64,000 nucleotides of DNA, from NCBI GenBank assembly GCA_965119715.1, contig OZ221969.1, forward strand, positions 1,540,694 to 1,604,693, written 5' to 3'. Under the pieces are notes generated by a model. The model saw only the letters and a list, made by a program, of their open reading frames with translations, was not told the DNA's origin and did no database searches. The translations under genes and the position numbers were made by a program. Origin of the DNA: JASBYZ01 sp029983705 (GTDB taxonomy: Bacteria > Actinomycetota > Coriobacteriia > Coriobacteriales > JAEZZM01). This document shows, in pieces, positions 1 to 9,517 of this stretch (positions are counted from its first letter, which is position 1; each line of letters opens with the position of its first letter).

Positions 1-847
1 CAAGCTCCAAATCATCTGCAAAATCAAGCACCTCTTCGTACTCATCTTTTGTAATTGCACGCCCAAGCTCTGGGGCAAAACGTGTATTTACCTCTGTTGG
101 TGTGTACTGACTCATTAAGGAAAGCTTTAGGCGAGTGCCAAAGTTGTCATAAATAATTTGCAAGACTTTCTTAGACTGATCAACATGCTCAGGCAAAATC
201 AGATGTCTTACGATAATTCCCTGCTTCATCATGCCCGCACCGTCATATTGATCTGAGCCTCGAAGCGTATTTTGGCGATCCATCTCTTTAAGCGCCTCCA
301 GCGCCACCTGCGGATAATCTCTTGCACGAGACAGCTTTTGAGCAAGCTGGTTGCTTGAATATTTGTAGTCAGTAAGCCAAATGTCAATGAGGCCCTCAAG
401 ATCTTTAAGCGTCTCTACCCGCTCATAACCAGAGCCATTATAGATAACAGGAAGGTTTAATCCATCAGCTTTTGCGCGCTTTATAACCGGGGCGATAAGC
501 GCAAAGTAGTGACTTGGCGAGACAAGGTTAATATTGTGAGCACCTTGTTCTTTAAGCTCAAAAAATATTTCATAGAGGCGCTCAGGACTTATCTCAAGCC
601 CAAAGCCACCAGTAGAGATTTCTTTATTTTGACAATATACGCACTTAAGTGCACAGTGCGAGAAAAAGATAGCGCCAGAGCCTTTTTCACCCGAAATAGG
701 AGGCTCTTCCCAAAAATGAAGTGCAGCGCGCGCTACCTTAATATGGTCGCCTGCCTTACAGAGTGCTCCTGCTTTTTCATGGCGATTAGTTCGGCAGGTT
801 CTCGGACAAATTGTACAGCGCTCAAGTTGGTCAAATTCTGTAGTCAT
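1..847 (-). CDS. PflX-like radical SAM protein (3' end cut by window edge)
   Basis: The minus frame is open from ATG 847 to the left window edge, so the gene is 3'-truncated here and only the first 282 residues are visible. The N-terminus has a CTIC-PRTC cysteine group. The radical SAM cluster motif follows at about residues 60-70 (HCALKCVYCQN), with downstream segments typical of COG1313 (PflX, homologous to pyruvate formate-lyase activating enzymes). This family binds a 4Fe-4S cluster and S-adenosylmethionine; its substrate is not established. One base separates it from the repair gene upstream, so the two are probably co-transcribed. Confidence 0.82.
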   Translation of the reverse strand, partial: MTTEFDQLERCTICPRTCRTNRHEKAGALCKAGDHIKVARAALHFWEEPPISGEKGSGAIFFSHCALKCVYCQNKEISTGGFGLEISPERLYEIFFELKEQGAHNINLVSPSHYFALIAPVIKRAKADGLNLPVIYNGSGYERVETLKDLEGLIDIWLTDYKYSSNQLAQKLSRARDYPQVALEALKEMDRQNTLRGSDQYDGAGMMKQGIIVRHLILPEHVDQSKKVLQIIYDNFGTRLKLSLMSQYTPTEVNTRFAPELGRAITKDEYEEVLDFADDLEL

Positions 848-848
848 A

Positions 849-1961
849 TTAGCTATATGTAATACCCTCAAACTCTAATAAAGACTTCTTAAGTGAAAGC
901 GGTAGGCTAAAGCCACCTAGGCTTCCATCTGACTTTAATACTTTATGGCAGGGCACTACAATTGGCCAGGGATTTTTACCCATGATATTTCCAATAGCAC
1001 GCGCTGCCTTAGGGCTTTTTGCAAGACTTGCAAGTCCCTTGTAACTTGTAGCTTGCCCAAAGCTCAGCTCCTTAAGGGCATTATACACTCTGATAGAAAA
1101 ATCACTTAGCTGATGCATCTTATAGTCAAGCGGCACGCTAAAGTGAGTAAACTCTTTTGCAAAATAGCTATCAAGCTCGCATGCTAAGTGGCCCAAGACT
1201 GCATCCCTATTTTCTTCTTGTTTAAAGGCTTTCTGTTCAAGCTCACTTAACTGACTTTCATGTTTAAGAAAGCAAAGTCCCCTCTGCCCTGCCTTTGCAT
1301 AGAGCCAGCCAAAAGGAGACTCATAGGCCATTTTGTACTCAGGCTCTTCTTGCTTTTCGTAGTCTTTAGAATGCTCCCACAGATATAAACTTGCCAAGCT
1401 AGACTGCTCTCCATAGAGCTTTTGTACGCACCATGCACGCTCAGGACTTATCTCCTCATAGCCATACAGTGCCTTAAGACCTCTGCGTATACCTAGGTCA
1501 TGTATGCTCAAGATATCTCTTCTCTTAAGGCTAAAGAGCAGGAGCATTTCAGCGGTCCACACTCCCACACCCTTAATCTGAGTGATCTCGTTTATAAAGG
1601 CATCATTATCTAGCTCTTTAAGCTCAGTGAGATCTGAGTCTGAAAGATTTAAAAAGTAGGCAGCTGCCCCGTGCATATACTCTGCCTTAGGGCCTGATGC
1701 ACCAAGCGCTTTCAGTTCATCACGTCTAAGCCTTGAGAGCGTATGAGGAGTGATAGTCTTAAGCTTAGCTTTGAGCTTGTTCATCAAGCTTTCCTGTGCA
1801 GCTCCTGAAACCTGCTGCCCTGCGATTGAGCGGATGAGTGAATAGAATAAATCAGGTTCTTCTACACGCATAATATTTCTATAGTGTACATACAGCTCAG
1901 CAAAGCGCGGCTCTCGTAAAGCAAGCTCTCTCTTATCGGCCTCACTAAACTCGATCATCAT
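849..1961 (-). CDS. AlkA-like DNA glycosylase fused to O6-methylguanine-DNA methyltransferase
   Basis: 370 residues with two alkylation-repair domains. Residues about 30-205 are an HhH-GPD glycosylase: the hairpin IKGVGVWTAEMLLLF is followed by the catalytic-Asp region (ILSIHDLGIRRG). Residues about 215-365 are an Ogt-type methyltransferase with the acceptor-cysteine motif VVPCHKVLKSDGSLGGF and the upstream helix IGNIMGKNPWP. The first domain should excise alkylated bases such as 3-methyladenine; the second transfers alkyl groups from O6-alkylguanine to its own cysteine. The start overlaps nothing: its ATG abuts the stop of the EamA gene. These activities are usually on separate proteins, or in Ada joined to a regulator. 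Confidence 0.88.
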   Translation of the reverse strand: MMIEFSEADKRELALREPRFAELYVHYRNIMRVEEPDLFYSLIRSIAGQQVSGAAQESLMNKLKAKLKTITPHTLSRLRRDELKALGASGPKAEYMHGAAAYFLNLSDSDLTELKELDNDAFINEITQIKGVGVWTAEMLLLFSLKRRDILSIHDLGIRRGLKALYGYEEISPERAWCVQKLYGEQSSLASLYLWEHSKDYEKQEEPEYKMAYESPFGWLYAKAGQRGLCFLKHESQLSELEQKAFKQEENRDAVLGHLACELDSYFAKEFTHFSVPLDYKMHQLSDFSIRVYNALKELSFGQATSYKGLASLAKSPKAARAIGNIMGKNPWPIVVPCHKVLKSDGSLGGFSLPLSLKKSLLEFEGITYS

Positions 1962-2849
1962 TTACGCCTTATCTCTTTTAAGCTCCTGTTTTTGAATGCG
2001 TTTTGCCCTAAAGATAAGGAGGGCGCCGGCAGCAATCACAATGGCGTATCCAAGCCAGCTTAAGGCATCTGGTACCTCGCCAAAGGCAATAAAGGCAAAG
2101 AGCGCTGCAAAAATAACCTGGGAGTATTCAAATACAGAAATTGATCTACCTGGGGCAAATGAATAGGCATAGGTAATGCCATACTGTCCAATAGCAGCAG
2201 ATATACCAATACCAAGCATTATGAGCATCTCATAGGGACTTAGAGGCGTAAAGTTCATGACCATGTATGGGATGTATATCACCCAGGCAAACATCGCAAA
2301 GTAAAATACAATCGCACCAGAGTCTACCCCGCGTTTATTTGAAAGACGTACAAAGGTGTAGGCAAAACCTCCGCCAATAGCGCCAATAATTGCGATGATT
2401 GCACCAATTGAAAAGCTTCCAAAACCTGGCTTAATCACCAAAATCACGCCAATAAAAGCAACCAGGAGTGCTGCAATTTGGTACTTATGGACCTTCTCGC
2501 CCAGTACAAAGTAGGAAGCAATAATTACCACAAAGGGAGATAGTTTTTGAAGTAAGGTAGCATCTGCCACGTAAAGCATCTCAACTGCTACAAAGGCAAG
2601 CGTAAGACCTATAGTTCCGCAAATCACACGCAAGAGCATAGGGATTCGAGCCTTGGGAGGAATTTTAAGACTCGTCTTATTTTTAATAAGAAACACAAGC
2701 GCTATGGCTGACACCAAAATATTTCTGTAAAAAGTTTTTTGAATAGGGTCTACATCAATTGCAAGTTTTGCAAAAACCATCATTGCTGCAAAACCAATTG
2801 CAGATGCCAAAATGCATAAAATACCTTTTACTGTATCATCTTTTACCAT
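1962..2849 (-). CDS. EamA/DMT-family permease
   Basis: 295 residues with about ten hydrophobic helices arranged as two EamA repeats, residues about 8-140 and 150-280, and a basic C-terminus (FRAKRIQKQELKRDKA). Drug/metabolite transporters of this type export amino acids, nucleosides or other small metabolites across the cytoplasmic membrane; the substrate cannot be read from sequence. The stop directly abuts the start of the repair fusion gene downstream, so they are probably one transcript. A GGAG lies about 14 bases from the ATG, farther than ideal, so translation may be modest. Confidence 0.85.
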   Translation of the reverse strand: MVKDDTVKGILCILASAIGFAAMMVFAKLAIDVDPIQKTFYRNILVSAIALVFLIKNKTSLKIPPKARIPMLLRVICGTIGLTLAFVAVEMLYVADATLLQKLSPFVVIIASYFVLGEKVHKYQIAALLVAFIGVILVIKPGFGSFSIGAIIAIIGAIGGGFAYTFVRLSNKRGVDSGAIVFYFAMFAWVIYIPYMVMNFTPLSPYEMLIMLGIGISAAIGQYGITYAYSFAPGRSISVFEYSQVIFAALFAFIAFGEVPDALSWLGYAIVIAAGALLIFRAKRIQKQELKRDKA

Positions 2850-2879
2850 AGCGCTAAAGTGCTGCTCCTCTCATCCGGC

Positions 2880-4412
2880 TTAGAGTTTATCAAGCTCTTC
2901 TCTAAGAGTTTGATTAATAAGTTTTGGATTACCTTGGCCCTTTGATGCCTTCATGGCTTGTCCTACAAGGTAACCAATAATCTTTTGGTTTCCGTCCTTA
3001 TACTGCTGAACTTGGTCTGGTGACTTAGCTATAACCTCTTTTACCAGCTCAACAATGGCACCCTTATCAGATACCTGTTTCATTCCGCGCTCTTCAACAA
3101 TTACGCGTGGAAGTTCATCTTCTTCAATCATGATGGCAAAGACATCTTTTGCCTGCTTTGAAGAAATCTCATCACTTGAGAGAAGCTCTGCAAGCTCTGA
3201 AATAGATTCAGCAGAAATCTTAGACTCTGAAATACTTAAGCCCTCTGCATTTAAGTATCCAGCTAAATTGTTAAGAATGATGTTTGCTAACGATTTAGCA
3301 ATCTCTTTCTTATCGCCTAAGGCCTCTTCAAAGAAGCTTGACTGCTCAAGACTTCCTGCAAGCTCACTTGCATCCTGTTTTGAAAGACCATAGTCAGCAA
3401 TATATCTATCGCGCTTTTGATCTGGAAGCTCAGGCAAGAACTCACGTACTGAATCAATAAACTCATCAGATAAGTCATAAGGAGCAAGATCTGGATCTGG
3501 GAATAAGCGGTAGTCATCTGCGGTTTCTTTGGTACGCATAACAACCGTACGCTTGTTTGAAGGCTCCCAGTGACGGGTTTCCTGATAAACCTGGCCGCCC
3601 TCTTCAAGTACATTTGCCTGTCTAATAATCTCATACTCAAGACCATCGTGGAGGTTTTTAAATGAGTTCATATTTTTAAGCTCAGTTTTTACACCAAACT
3701 CTTTTGCGCCACGCTTTCTTAGAGAAACGTTACCGTCACAGCGCATAGAACCCTGCTCCATAGAACAGTCAGAGATTTTAATGGTCAAGAAAATCTCACG
3801 GAGTTTTTGCATAAAGAGACGAGCCTCTTCTGGAGTGCGAAGATCTGGCTCGGTCACAAGCTCAATTAATGGCACACCACAGCGGTTATAGTCAATAAGT
3901 GAGTGGTCTGCTCCTGCAATTCTTCCGTCTACACCACCAATATGGTTGAGCTTACCTGCATCCTCTTCCATGTGAATGCGGGTAATTCCAATGTGTGCAA
4001 TGTAGGAGCCATCTTCCTCTTTATCTATATCAACACGCTCTTGAGCTGCCTTTGTTGGCACATCTAAATCCAGATGTCCCCTCATACAAAAGGCAACAGG
4101 GCCTTGGGTAATCTGATAGTTCTTTGACATATCAGGATAAAAATAATTTTTACGATAAAACATTGAGTTTTTCTCAATATCGCAGTTAGTTGCGAGACCA
4201 GCCAAAACAATAGATCTAATAGCGTCTTTATTTGGTACTGGAAGTGCTCCTGGCATACCTAAACAAACTGGGCATACGTTTTGGTTTACTGGGTCAGTGC
4301 TTGAGTTTTTGCATGAGCAAAACATCTTAGTATCAAGCGAAGTAAGCTCGGTATGAATTTCTAGACCAATAACTGCCTCATACTTTTTAAATACCTCTGA
4401 AAGAGTTTTCAT
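2880..4412 (-). CDS. gatB: Asp/Glu-tRNA amidotransferase subunit B
   Basis: 510 residues, the usual GatB length. Near the N-terminus are YEAVIGLEIHTEL and the zinc-site cysteines CSCKN and CPVCLGMPG; the core has KNYFYPDMSKNYQITQ. The C-terminal YqeY-like tRNA-binding domain ends in NPKLINQTLREEL. GatB carries the kinase and transamidase active sites that convert Glu-tRNA(Gln), or Asp-tRNA(Asn), to the amidated form using ammonia from GatA. It is the last gene of gatC-gatA-gatB, two bases after gatA. Confidence 0.97.
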   Translation of the reverse strand: MKTLSEVFKKYEAVIGLEIHTELTSLDTKMFCSCKNSSTDPVNQNVCPVCLGMPGALPVPNKDAIRSIVLAGLATNCDIEKNSMFYRKNYFYPDMSKNYQITQGPVAFCMRGHLDLDVPTKAAQERVDIDKEEDGSYIAHIGITRIHMEEDAGKLNHIGGVDGRIAGADHSLIDYNRCGVPLIELVTEPDLRTPEEARLFMQKLREIFLTIKISDCSMEQGSMRCDGNVSLRKRGAKEFGVKTELKNMNSFKNLHDGLEYEIIRQANVLEEGGQVYQETRHWEPSNKRTVVMRTKETADDYRLFPDPDLAPYDLSDEFIDSVREFLPELPDQKRDRYIADYGLSKQDASELAGSLEQSSFFEEALGDKKEIAKSLANIILNNLAGYLNAEGLSISESKISAESISELAELLSSDEISSKQAKDVFAIMIEEDELPRVIVEERGMKQVSDKGAIVELVKEVIAKSPDQVQQYKDGNQKIIGYLVGQAMKASKGQGNPKLINQTLREELDKL

Positions 4413-4414
4413 CC

Positions 4415-5890
4415 TTACTCACCCGCCTTCATAATTTTTGCCACTTCAACTTTTGGATAACATCCTTCCAAAGCGTGTGCAACTTTGAGTAAATCAGTAT
4501 CTTTAAATGCAGGACATACAAGCTGTGCAGCAATTGGCAGTCCGCTCTCATCGCCAAAACCAATTGGCAGAGAAATGCCGCCGTTACCAGCAATGTTAAT
4601 AGAAACCGTAAACATATCTGAGAGATACATCTCGGTTGGATCATCAATTTCACCAAACTTAAATGCCGTACGAGGAGAACATGGCATCAAAATAACGTCG
4701 CACTTCTCAAAGGCATCGGTATAATCTTTGGTGATAAGGGTTCTTACCTGCTGAGCTGGGTAGTAGTACTCATAGTAGAGCTCTGAAGAAAGAATATAAG
4801 AACCAAGTAAAATACGTCTTCTTACCTCAGGGCCAAATCCCTCATAGCGTGAGTGTGAGGTTTGATCGCCTAAGTTAGAGGCCTTTGCCTGATGTCCGTA
4901 GCGTACAGCATCAAAGCGAGAAAGGTTTGAAAATGCCTCTGCAGGGCCAATAACATAGTATGCACTCATAGCAGACTCTGCATGAGGAAGCTCAACTTCA
5001 ATAAGCTCTGCACCTAAGTCTTTGAGGTGCTCTTGAGCCTTTCTTAAGGCACGCTTAGTTTCTTCAGATACGCCCTTTGCCTCAATCATGGAGCTCACCA
5101 CACCAATTTTTTTGCCGCGGATGTCTCCGGTGAGCTGAGATATAAAGTCAGCTGTGATGTTTTGTGAGGTAACATCTCGTGGGTCTTTTTTAGCGAGTGC
5201 TTGAAGGGCATAGGCACTATCTTCAACCGTCTTACTAAATGGTCCCACCTGGTCAAGTGAGGATGCAAAGGCAACTACACCATAACGAGAAACAGTACCA
5301 TAGGTTGGCTTAAGACCTACCACACCACAAAATGCAGCAGGCTGTCTAATTGATCCACCGGTATCAGAACCAAGGGTAATGAGTGCCTCACCTGCAGCCA
5401 CACTTGCTGCAGAACCACCAGAAGAACCACCTGGTACACGCTCTAAATCATGAGGGTTTTTGGTGGTTTGATAGTATGAGGTCTCAGTTGATGAACCAAA
5501 GGCAAACTCATCAAGGTTTAACTTTCCTAGAGGAATTCCTCCGGCTTCAAGCATATTTTGAACGCAGGTAGCCGTGTAGACTGACTCAAAGCCTTCAAGC
5601 ATTTTTGATGCGCAGGTGGTATGAGTACCTATAAGGTTCATGTTGTCTTTAAACGCCATAGGCACACCAGCTAGTGCAGGAAGCTCTTCTCCCTTTGCAC
5701 GTGCCTCATCAATTTTTTGTGCTGCGCTAAAAGCAAGATCTTCTGAGAGCTCTAAAAATGCCTGTACCTTATCGTCGCGTGACTCAATTAATGAGTAAGC
5801 TTGCTCAGTTACCTCTTTTGCACTTACTCCCCCAGACTTAATAAGTTTAGAAAGCTCAACAGCAGAAAGAGAATCAAGTGAAAAACTCAT
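4415..5890 (-). CDS. gatA: Asp/Glu-tRNA amidotransferase subunit A
   Basis: 491 residues of the amidase-signature family. The catalytic lysine lies in GVPMAFKDNMN; the cis-serine and nucleophilic serine lie in the Gly/Ser-rich stretch VPGGSSGGSAA and GSDTGGSIRQPA. GatA releases ammonia from glutamine or asparagine and channels it to GatB. Its start overlaps the gatC stop by one base and gatB follows after two bases, indicating translational coupling within one operon. Confidence 0.97.
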   Translation of the reverse strand: MSFSLDSLSAVELSKLIKSGGVSAKEVTEQAYSLIESRDDKVQAFLELSEDLAFSAAQKIDEARAKGEELPALAGVPMAFKDNMNLIGTHTTCASKMLEGFESVYTATCVQNMLEAGGIPLGKLNLDEFAFGSSTETSYYQTTKNPHDLERVPGGSSGGSAASVAAGEALITLGSDTGGSIRQPAAFCGVVGLKPTYGTVSRYGVVAFASSLDQVGPFSKTVEDSAYALQALAKKDPRDVTSQNITADFISQLTGDIRGKKIGVVSSMIEAKGVSEETKRALRKAQEHLKDLGAELIEVELPHAESAMSAYYVIGPAEAFSNLSRFDAVRYGHQAKASNLGDQTSHSRYEGFGPEVRRRILLGSYILSSELYYEYYYPAQQVRTLITKDYTDAFEKCDVILMPCSPRTAFKFGEIDDPTEMYLSDMFTVSINIAGNGGISLPIGFGDESGLPIAAQLVCPAFKDTDLLKVAHALEGCYPKVEVAKIMKAGE

Positions 5891-6189
5891 TACTCCTGAC
5901 CTCCTAAGATGGTTGGAACTCTAAAATATCTGTCTGAAGTTTGAGGAGCGTTTTTGAGAGCGAGCTCTATTGGAAGGGATTTCCCCGGCTCATCTTCACG
6001 CATAACGTTGGTCAAATCTCCTATTGGATGAAATGTAGGCTCAACGCCCTCAAGATCAAATTCCTTAATAGGAGCGAGCGTCTCCATCATGTTGTTGAGA
6101 TAGTCTGCGAGCTGACCGAGGTCACCCTCGTCTACAGCGATTCGCGCATAATCTGCAATTCTTCGCGCGTCATCTGAGGTCAAAGCCAT
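5890..6189 (-). CDS. gatC: Asp/Glu-tRNA amidotransferase subunit C
   Basis: 99 residues, the normal GatC size. The N-terminal helix (DDARRIADYARIAVDE) and the conserved MMETLAPIKEFDLEGVEPT, HPIGDLTNVMREDEPG segments are family hallmarks. GatC is a small scaffold that wraps around the GatA-GatB interface. It is the first gene of gatCAB and overlaps gatA by one base. Confidence 0.95.
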   Translation of the reverse strand: MALTSDDARRIADYARIAVDEGDLGQLADYLNNMMETLAPIKEFDLEGVEPTFHPIGDLTNVMREDEPGKSLPIELALKNAPQTSDRYFRVPTILGGQE

Positions 6190-6249
6190 GTTTGACTCGT
6201 CCTTTCTTAAACGTATATCACATCTAGTTTTTAATTGTTAAATAATAGC

Positions 6250-7215
6250 CTATTGAGCTTGTTTTGTTTGCTCAGTTTGTACTCCAGACTGTGAAGCGGC
6301 ACTACTTACTTCACTTGCGGCAGGGGTGTTTTGAGTTGGCATAGCCATTCCTGCAGCCTCACTTAAGTTAAGCTGGTTGCCGGTAATCTCAAAATAAATA
6401 CCCTGTTCATTAACCTCAAGCTTGTTAATTTCAAGGCCATTTGGAGCCTGCTCAATAGGGATGGTAAAACTTGGAACACTAAAGTTATCTAAGATATTTG
6501 ATAGCGAGATACTGCCGTCTCGCTTAGGCTTAGCTTCCTCATTTTGCTTTTTGTCGCCCTGCTTGTTGTCCTGCTTAGTATCTTGTTTGCCATCTTGCTT
6601 AGTATCTTGCTCCTGGCTTTGGGCTTCAGGCTTTTTATTAGCAAGCTTTGCAATATTTAAAGAAACATCAGTAGGAGTAAGCTTTACTGCAGGGACTGTT
6701 CTTGAAAGATCTGATGAGGTAGCAGTTCCTGGCTCTGCCTTTAAAAATACCGTTACCGGCACACCGAGAATATCTGCGAGAAGCTTAATTTGTCCCGACT
6801 CATTTTTTACCTGCATCTTTAAGCCTTGAGCTGTAACAAGGTTTTGCAGAGACTGGGTGGTAAGTAGTGCCTTACCAGTAAGTGCATCTGCATGATAGGG
6901 CTCTGAGGTGGACAAACCTTGAATGGTAAAATCAGCGTTTTCAAGTCTAATATTAGCGTTGCCCGTTTTGTAGTTTAGGGCATCTGCCTTAATATCAACG
7001 CTTGAGAGCTTACCGGATATCAACTGAGGTAAAAATGGCCAGCCATGAACCGAAATATTTTCGTTTTCAGCACTAAGTCCTGAAATTTGGGTGACCGCAT
7101 CGCTTGCCTTGTTTTGAGCATAGTTTCTTGCAAATAAATCTCCAGCTATAAGGCCTATAACGATAAGAATTACTACAAGTATGCTGATTACTAAAACTTT
7201 ACGTGTGTTTTGCAT
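6250..7215 (-). CDS. LmeA/DUF2993-family membrane-anchored lipid-binding protein
   Basis: 321 residues. An N-terminal membrane helix (about residues 8-28) is followed by the DUF2993 pattern VHGWPFLPQLISGKLSSVDIKA. A low-complexity linker of repeated Q/D/K residues (DTKQDGKQDTKQDNKQ, about 200-225) interrupts the domain, and the tail is Ala/Gln/Ser-rich. The family is actinobacterial; LmeA binds phospholipid and supports lipomannan maturation in mycobacteria. By analogy this acts outside the membrane, with the precise role unknown. The start ATG follows a GGGGG ribosome-binding site. Confidence 0.78.
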   Translation of the reverse strand: MQNTRKVLVISILVVILIVIGLIAGDLFARNYAQNKASDAVTQISGLSAENENISVHGWPFLPQLISGKLSSVDIKADALNYKTGNANIRLENADFTIQGLSTSEPYHADALTGKALLTTQSLQNLVTAQGLKMQVKNESGQIKLLADILGVPVTVFLKAEPGTATSSDLSRTVPAVKLTPTDVSLNIAKLANKKPEAQSQEQDTKQDGKQDTKQDNKQGDKKQNEEAKPKRDGSISLSNILDNFSVPSFTIPIEQAPNGLEINKLEVNEQGIYFEITGNQLNLSEAAGMAMPTQNTPAASEVSSAASQSGVQTEQTKQAQ

Positions 7216-7277
7216 ATATCCCCCAGTATTAGGATACGCCGGTACATCTTTTAACTATAATAACGCACTTTTACTAT

Positions 7278-9401
7278 TTAAAACTTGTATGTACCCTTCA
7301 ATATCTCTATAAGGTCATCTTCATTTAAAATCGTCACACCTAAGTCCTGTGCCTTTGTAAGCTTTGAGCCCGCTTTTTCTCCAGCAACAAGGTAGTTGGT
7401 GTTTTTAGATACTGACGATGAGACCTTAGCACCAAGCGCCTTAAGTGCATCTCCTGCCTCATCTCTTGAAAAGCCTTCCAAAGAACCGGTGAGCACAAAG
7501 CTTAAGCCCTCTAGAGTGCTCTCTTGTGCAACTGCAGCCTCGTCTTCTTGCATGCGCACCCTTTGAGCCTCAAGCCTGTGAATAACCTCTTGGTTATCTT
7601 TAACTTCTAGGAAGTTTTTGATGCTTTGTGCGATCTTCTCGCCCACACCCTCAACACTTGAGAGCTCCTCTACACTTGCATCTTTGAGTGCCTGCATACT
7701 TGGAAATTGACGAGTGAGATCTTGGGCAACTGTTTTGCCAACGTGCCTGATGCCCAGTCCAAAAATTACTCTCCAAAATTCTTTTGTTTTTGAAGCTTGA
7801 ATCCCATCATAAATTTTTTGAGCAACCACTGCTCCTATAGTGCGTGCAGAACCATCAGCATTTAAGATACCGGTTTTGGTGTGTGCTATAGCCTCAAGGC
7901 TTAACTTCTCATAGTAATCTGCAACATCATTTAAGAGGCCTTCTTTAATTAAGGCAGCGATATTTTTAGGACCCAAGCCTTCAATATCAAGGGCTTGTCT
8001 GCTTGTCCAGTGAACTAATCTCTCAAGGGCTTGAGCTGGACAATCAATTGATACGCAGCGATAAGCCACCTCTCCTTCTTCTTGAATGATTGGAGAGCCA
8101 CATGAAGGACAGGTCTTTGGCATCTTAAATACCTGAGCATCCTTTGGCCTTTTATCAAGTACAGGTCCTACAATCTCAGGAATTACATCTCCTGCCTTGT
8201 GCACAATAACGGTATCTCCCACGCGCACATCCTTGCGCTCAATCTCATCCATATTGTGCAGTGTTGCGCGAGCTACCGTTGAGCCGGCAACTAATACTGG
8301 CTCAAGCTCTGCTACAGGAGTGACCGTTCCTGTTCTTCCTACCTGTAAGCTAATATCTTTTAAGAGGGTTTGCTTTTGTTCAGGTGGAAACTTAAAGGCA
8401 ATAGCCCAGCGCGGAGCACGCGCAGTAAAACCTAAAAGCTCTTGCTTGGCAAAATCATTAACCTTTACCACAACGCCATCAATATCGTATTCAAGCTTAG
8501 AGCGTGCCTCAAGCGCGTGAGCACAAAAGTCATGCACTTCTTTTGCGCTGTTGCATACCTTTACCATTGGGTTTACGTCAAATCCTGCATCTTTTAACCA
8601 GGATAAAAACTCTAACTGTGAGTGCACATCTAAAATATCTGCATCAGCTATTGCATAAATAAAGGTGGCAAGATCTCTTTGTGCCGTAATCTTTGGATTT
8701 TTTTGACGAAGAGAGCCTGAAGCAGCGTTTCTTGGGTTTGCAAAAGATGCCTTGCCCTGCTCGTCAGCTTGCTCATTTAACTTTACAAATGAGCTCTTGG
8801 GCATATAGACCTCACCGCGCACCTCAAGCCTGCCGTGCTCTCTTCCGCCTAGAAGGTGGTCAAAACCTTTAGCGTGAATACTATGAGGTACATCGTCTAT
8901 GGTAATAACGTTTGCGGTTACGTTTTCTCCGGTAGTACCGTCTCCTCTTGTGGCAGCTCTCACAAGCTTTCCCGCCTCATACGTAAGAGCTATACCAAGT
9001 CCATCAATTTTAAGCTCACAAATAAACTGAGGAGTATCACCAAGTGAGGGAACCACACGCGAAAGCCAGGCATCAAGCTCGTCTAAGTTCATAGCGTCAT
9101 CTAAAGAATACATGCGCACTTGGTGTTCAACCGGCTCAAACTGCTCCGATAAAAAACCGCCCACGCGCTGAGTTGGAGAGGCAGGACTTACGAGTTCAGG
9201 AAATTTAGCCTCTAAAGCCTCAAGCTGTCTAAGCAAGCTATCAAACTGTGCATCTGTAATCTCTGGCTTATCGTCTTGATAATAAAGTTTTTGGTGGTGA
9301 AGTATTTCTTTTTGAAGCGCAACTACATACTCTCGAGCGTCTTCAAGTTCTGAAAAATCGTCTACAGTTTTATTAAAATCTTCTAGCAAGGTTCGTCTCA
9401 C
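7278..9401 (-). CDS. ligA: NAD-dependent DNA ligase
   Basis: 707 residues in the standard LigA order. An Ia domain precedes the adenylation domain with the nucleotide-binding lysine in CELKIDGLG. The OB fold, a four-cysteine zinc finger (CPSCGSP then CVSIDCPAQ), helix-hairpin-helix repeats (IFGLGIRHVGKTVA, SSVEGVGEKIAQS) and a C-terminal BRCT domain (FVLTGSLEGFSRDEA) follow. It seals nicks in replication and repair using NAD. The start at 9401 is GTG with only a weak ribosome-binding site. An in-frame A7 run lies at 8698-8704 and does not disturb the frame. Confidence 0.96.
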   Translation of the reverse strand: MRRTLLEDFNKTVDDFSELEDAREYVVALQKEILHHQKLYYQDDKPEITDAQFDSLLRQLEALEAKFPELVSPASPTQRVGGFLSEQFEPVEHQVRMYSLDDAMNLDELDAWLSRVVPSLGDTPQFICELKIDGLGIALTYEAGKLVRAATRGDGTTGENVTANVITIDDVPHSIHAKGFDHLLGGREHGRLEVRGEVYMPKSSFVKLNEQADEQGKASFANPRNAASGSLRQKNPKITAQRDLATFIYAIADADILDVHSQLEFLSWLKDAGFDVNPMVKVCNSAKEVHDFCAHALEARSKLEYDIDGVVVKVNDFAKQELLGFTARAPRWAIAFKFPPEQKQTLLKDISLQVGRTGTVTPVAELEPVLVAGSTVARATLHNMDEIERKDVRVGDTVIVHKAGDVIPEIVGPVLDKRPKDAQVFKMPKTCPSCGSPIIQEEGEVAYRCVSIDCPAQALERLVHWTSRQALDIEGLGPKNIAALIKEGLLNDVADYYEKLSLEAIAHTKTGILNADGSARTIGAVVAQKIYDGIQASKTKEFWRVIFGLGIRHVGKTVAQDLTRQFPSMQALKDASVEELSSVEGVGEKIAQSIKNFLEVKDNQEVIHRLEAQRVRMQEDEAAVAQESTLEGLSFVLTGSLEGFSRDEAGDALKALGAKVSSSVSKNTNYLVAGEKAGSKLTKAQDLGVTILNEDDLIEILKGTYKF

Positions 9402-9517
9402 TTCTATAAGTAATTAATTTTTGTAAAACTTAGCTTACCCCAAGAATATAAATTTGCTCTGTATTTATTAAATCTATTAAGTACAATTAAAGCATCTTTA
9501 CATGAGAGGGAATCATT

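Noticed and set aside
509..862. Plus-strand ORF of 117 codons at the left edge
   Set aside because: It is antisense to the open PflX-like radical SAM frame, which has clear Cys motifs.
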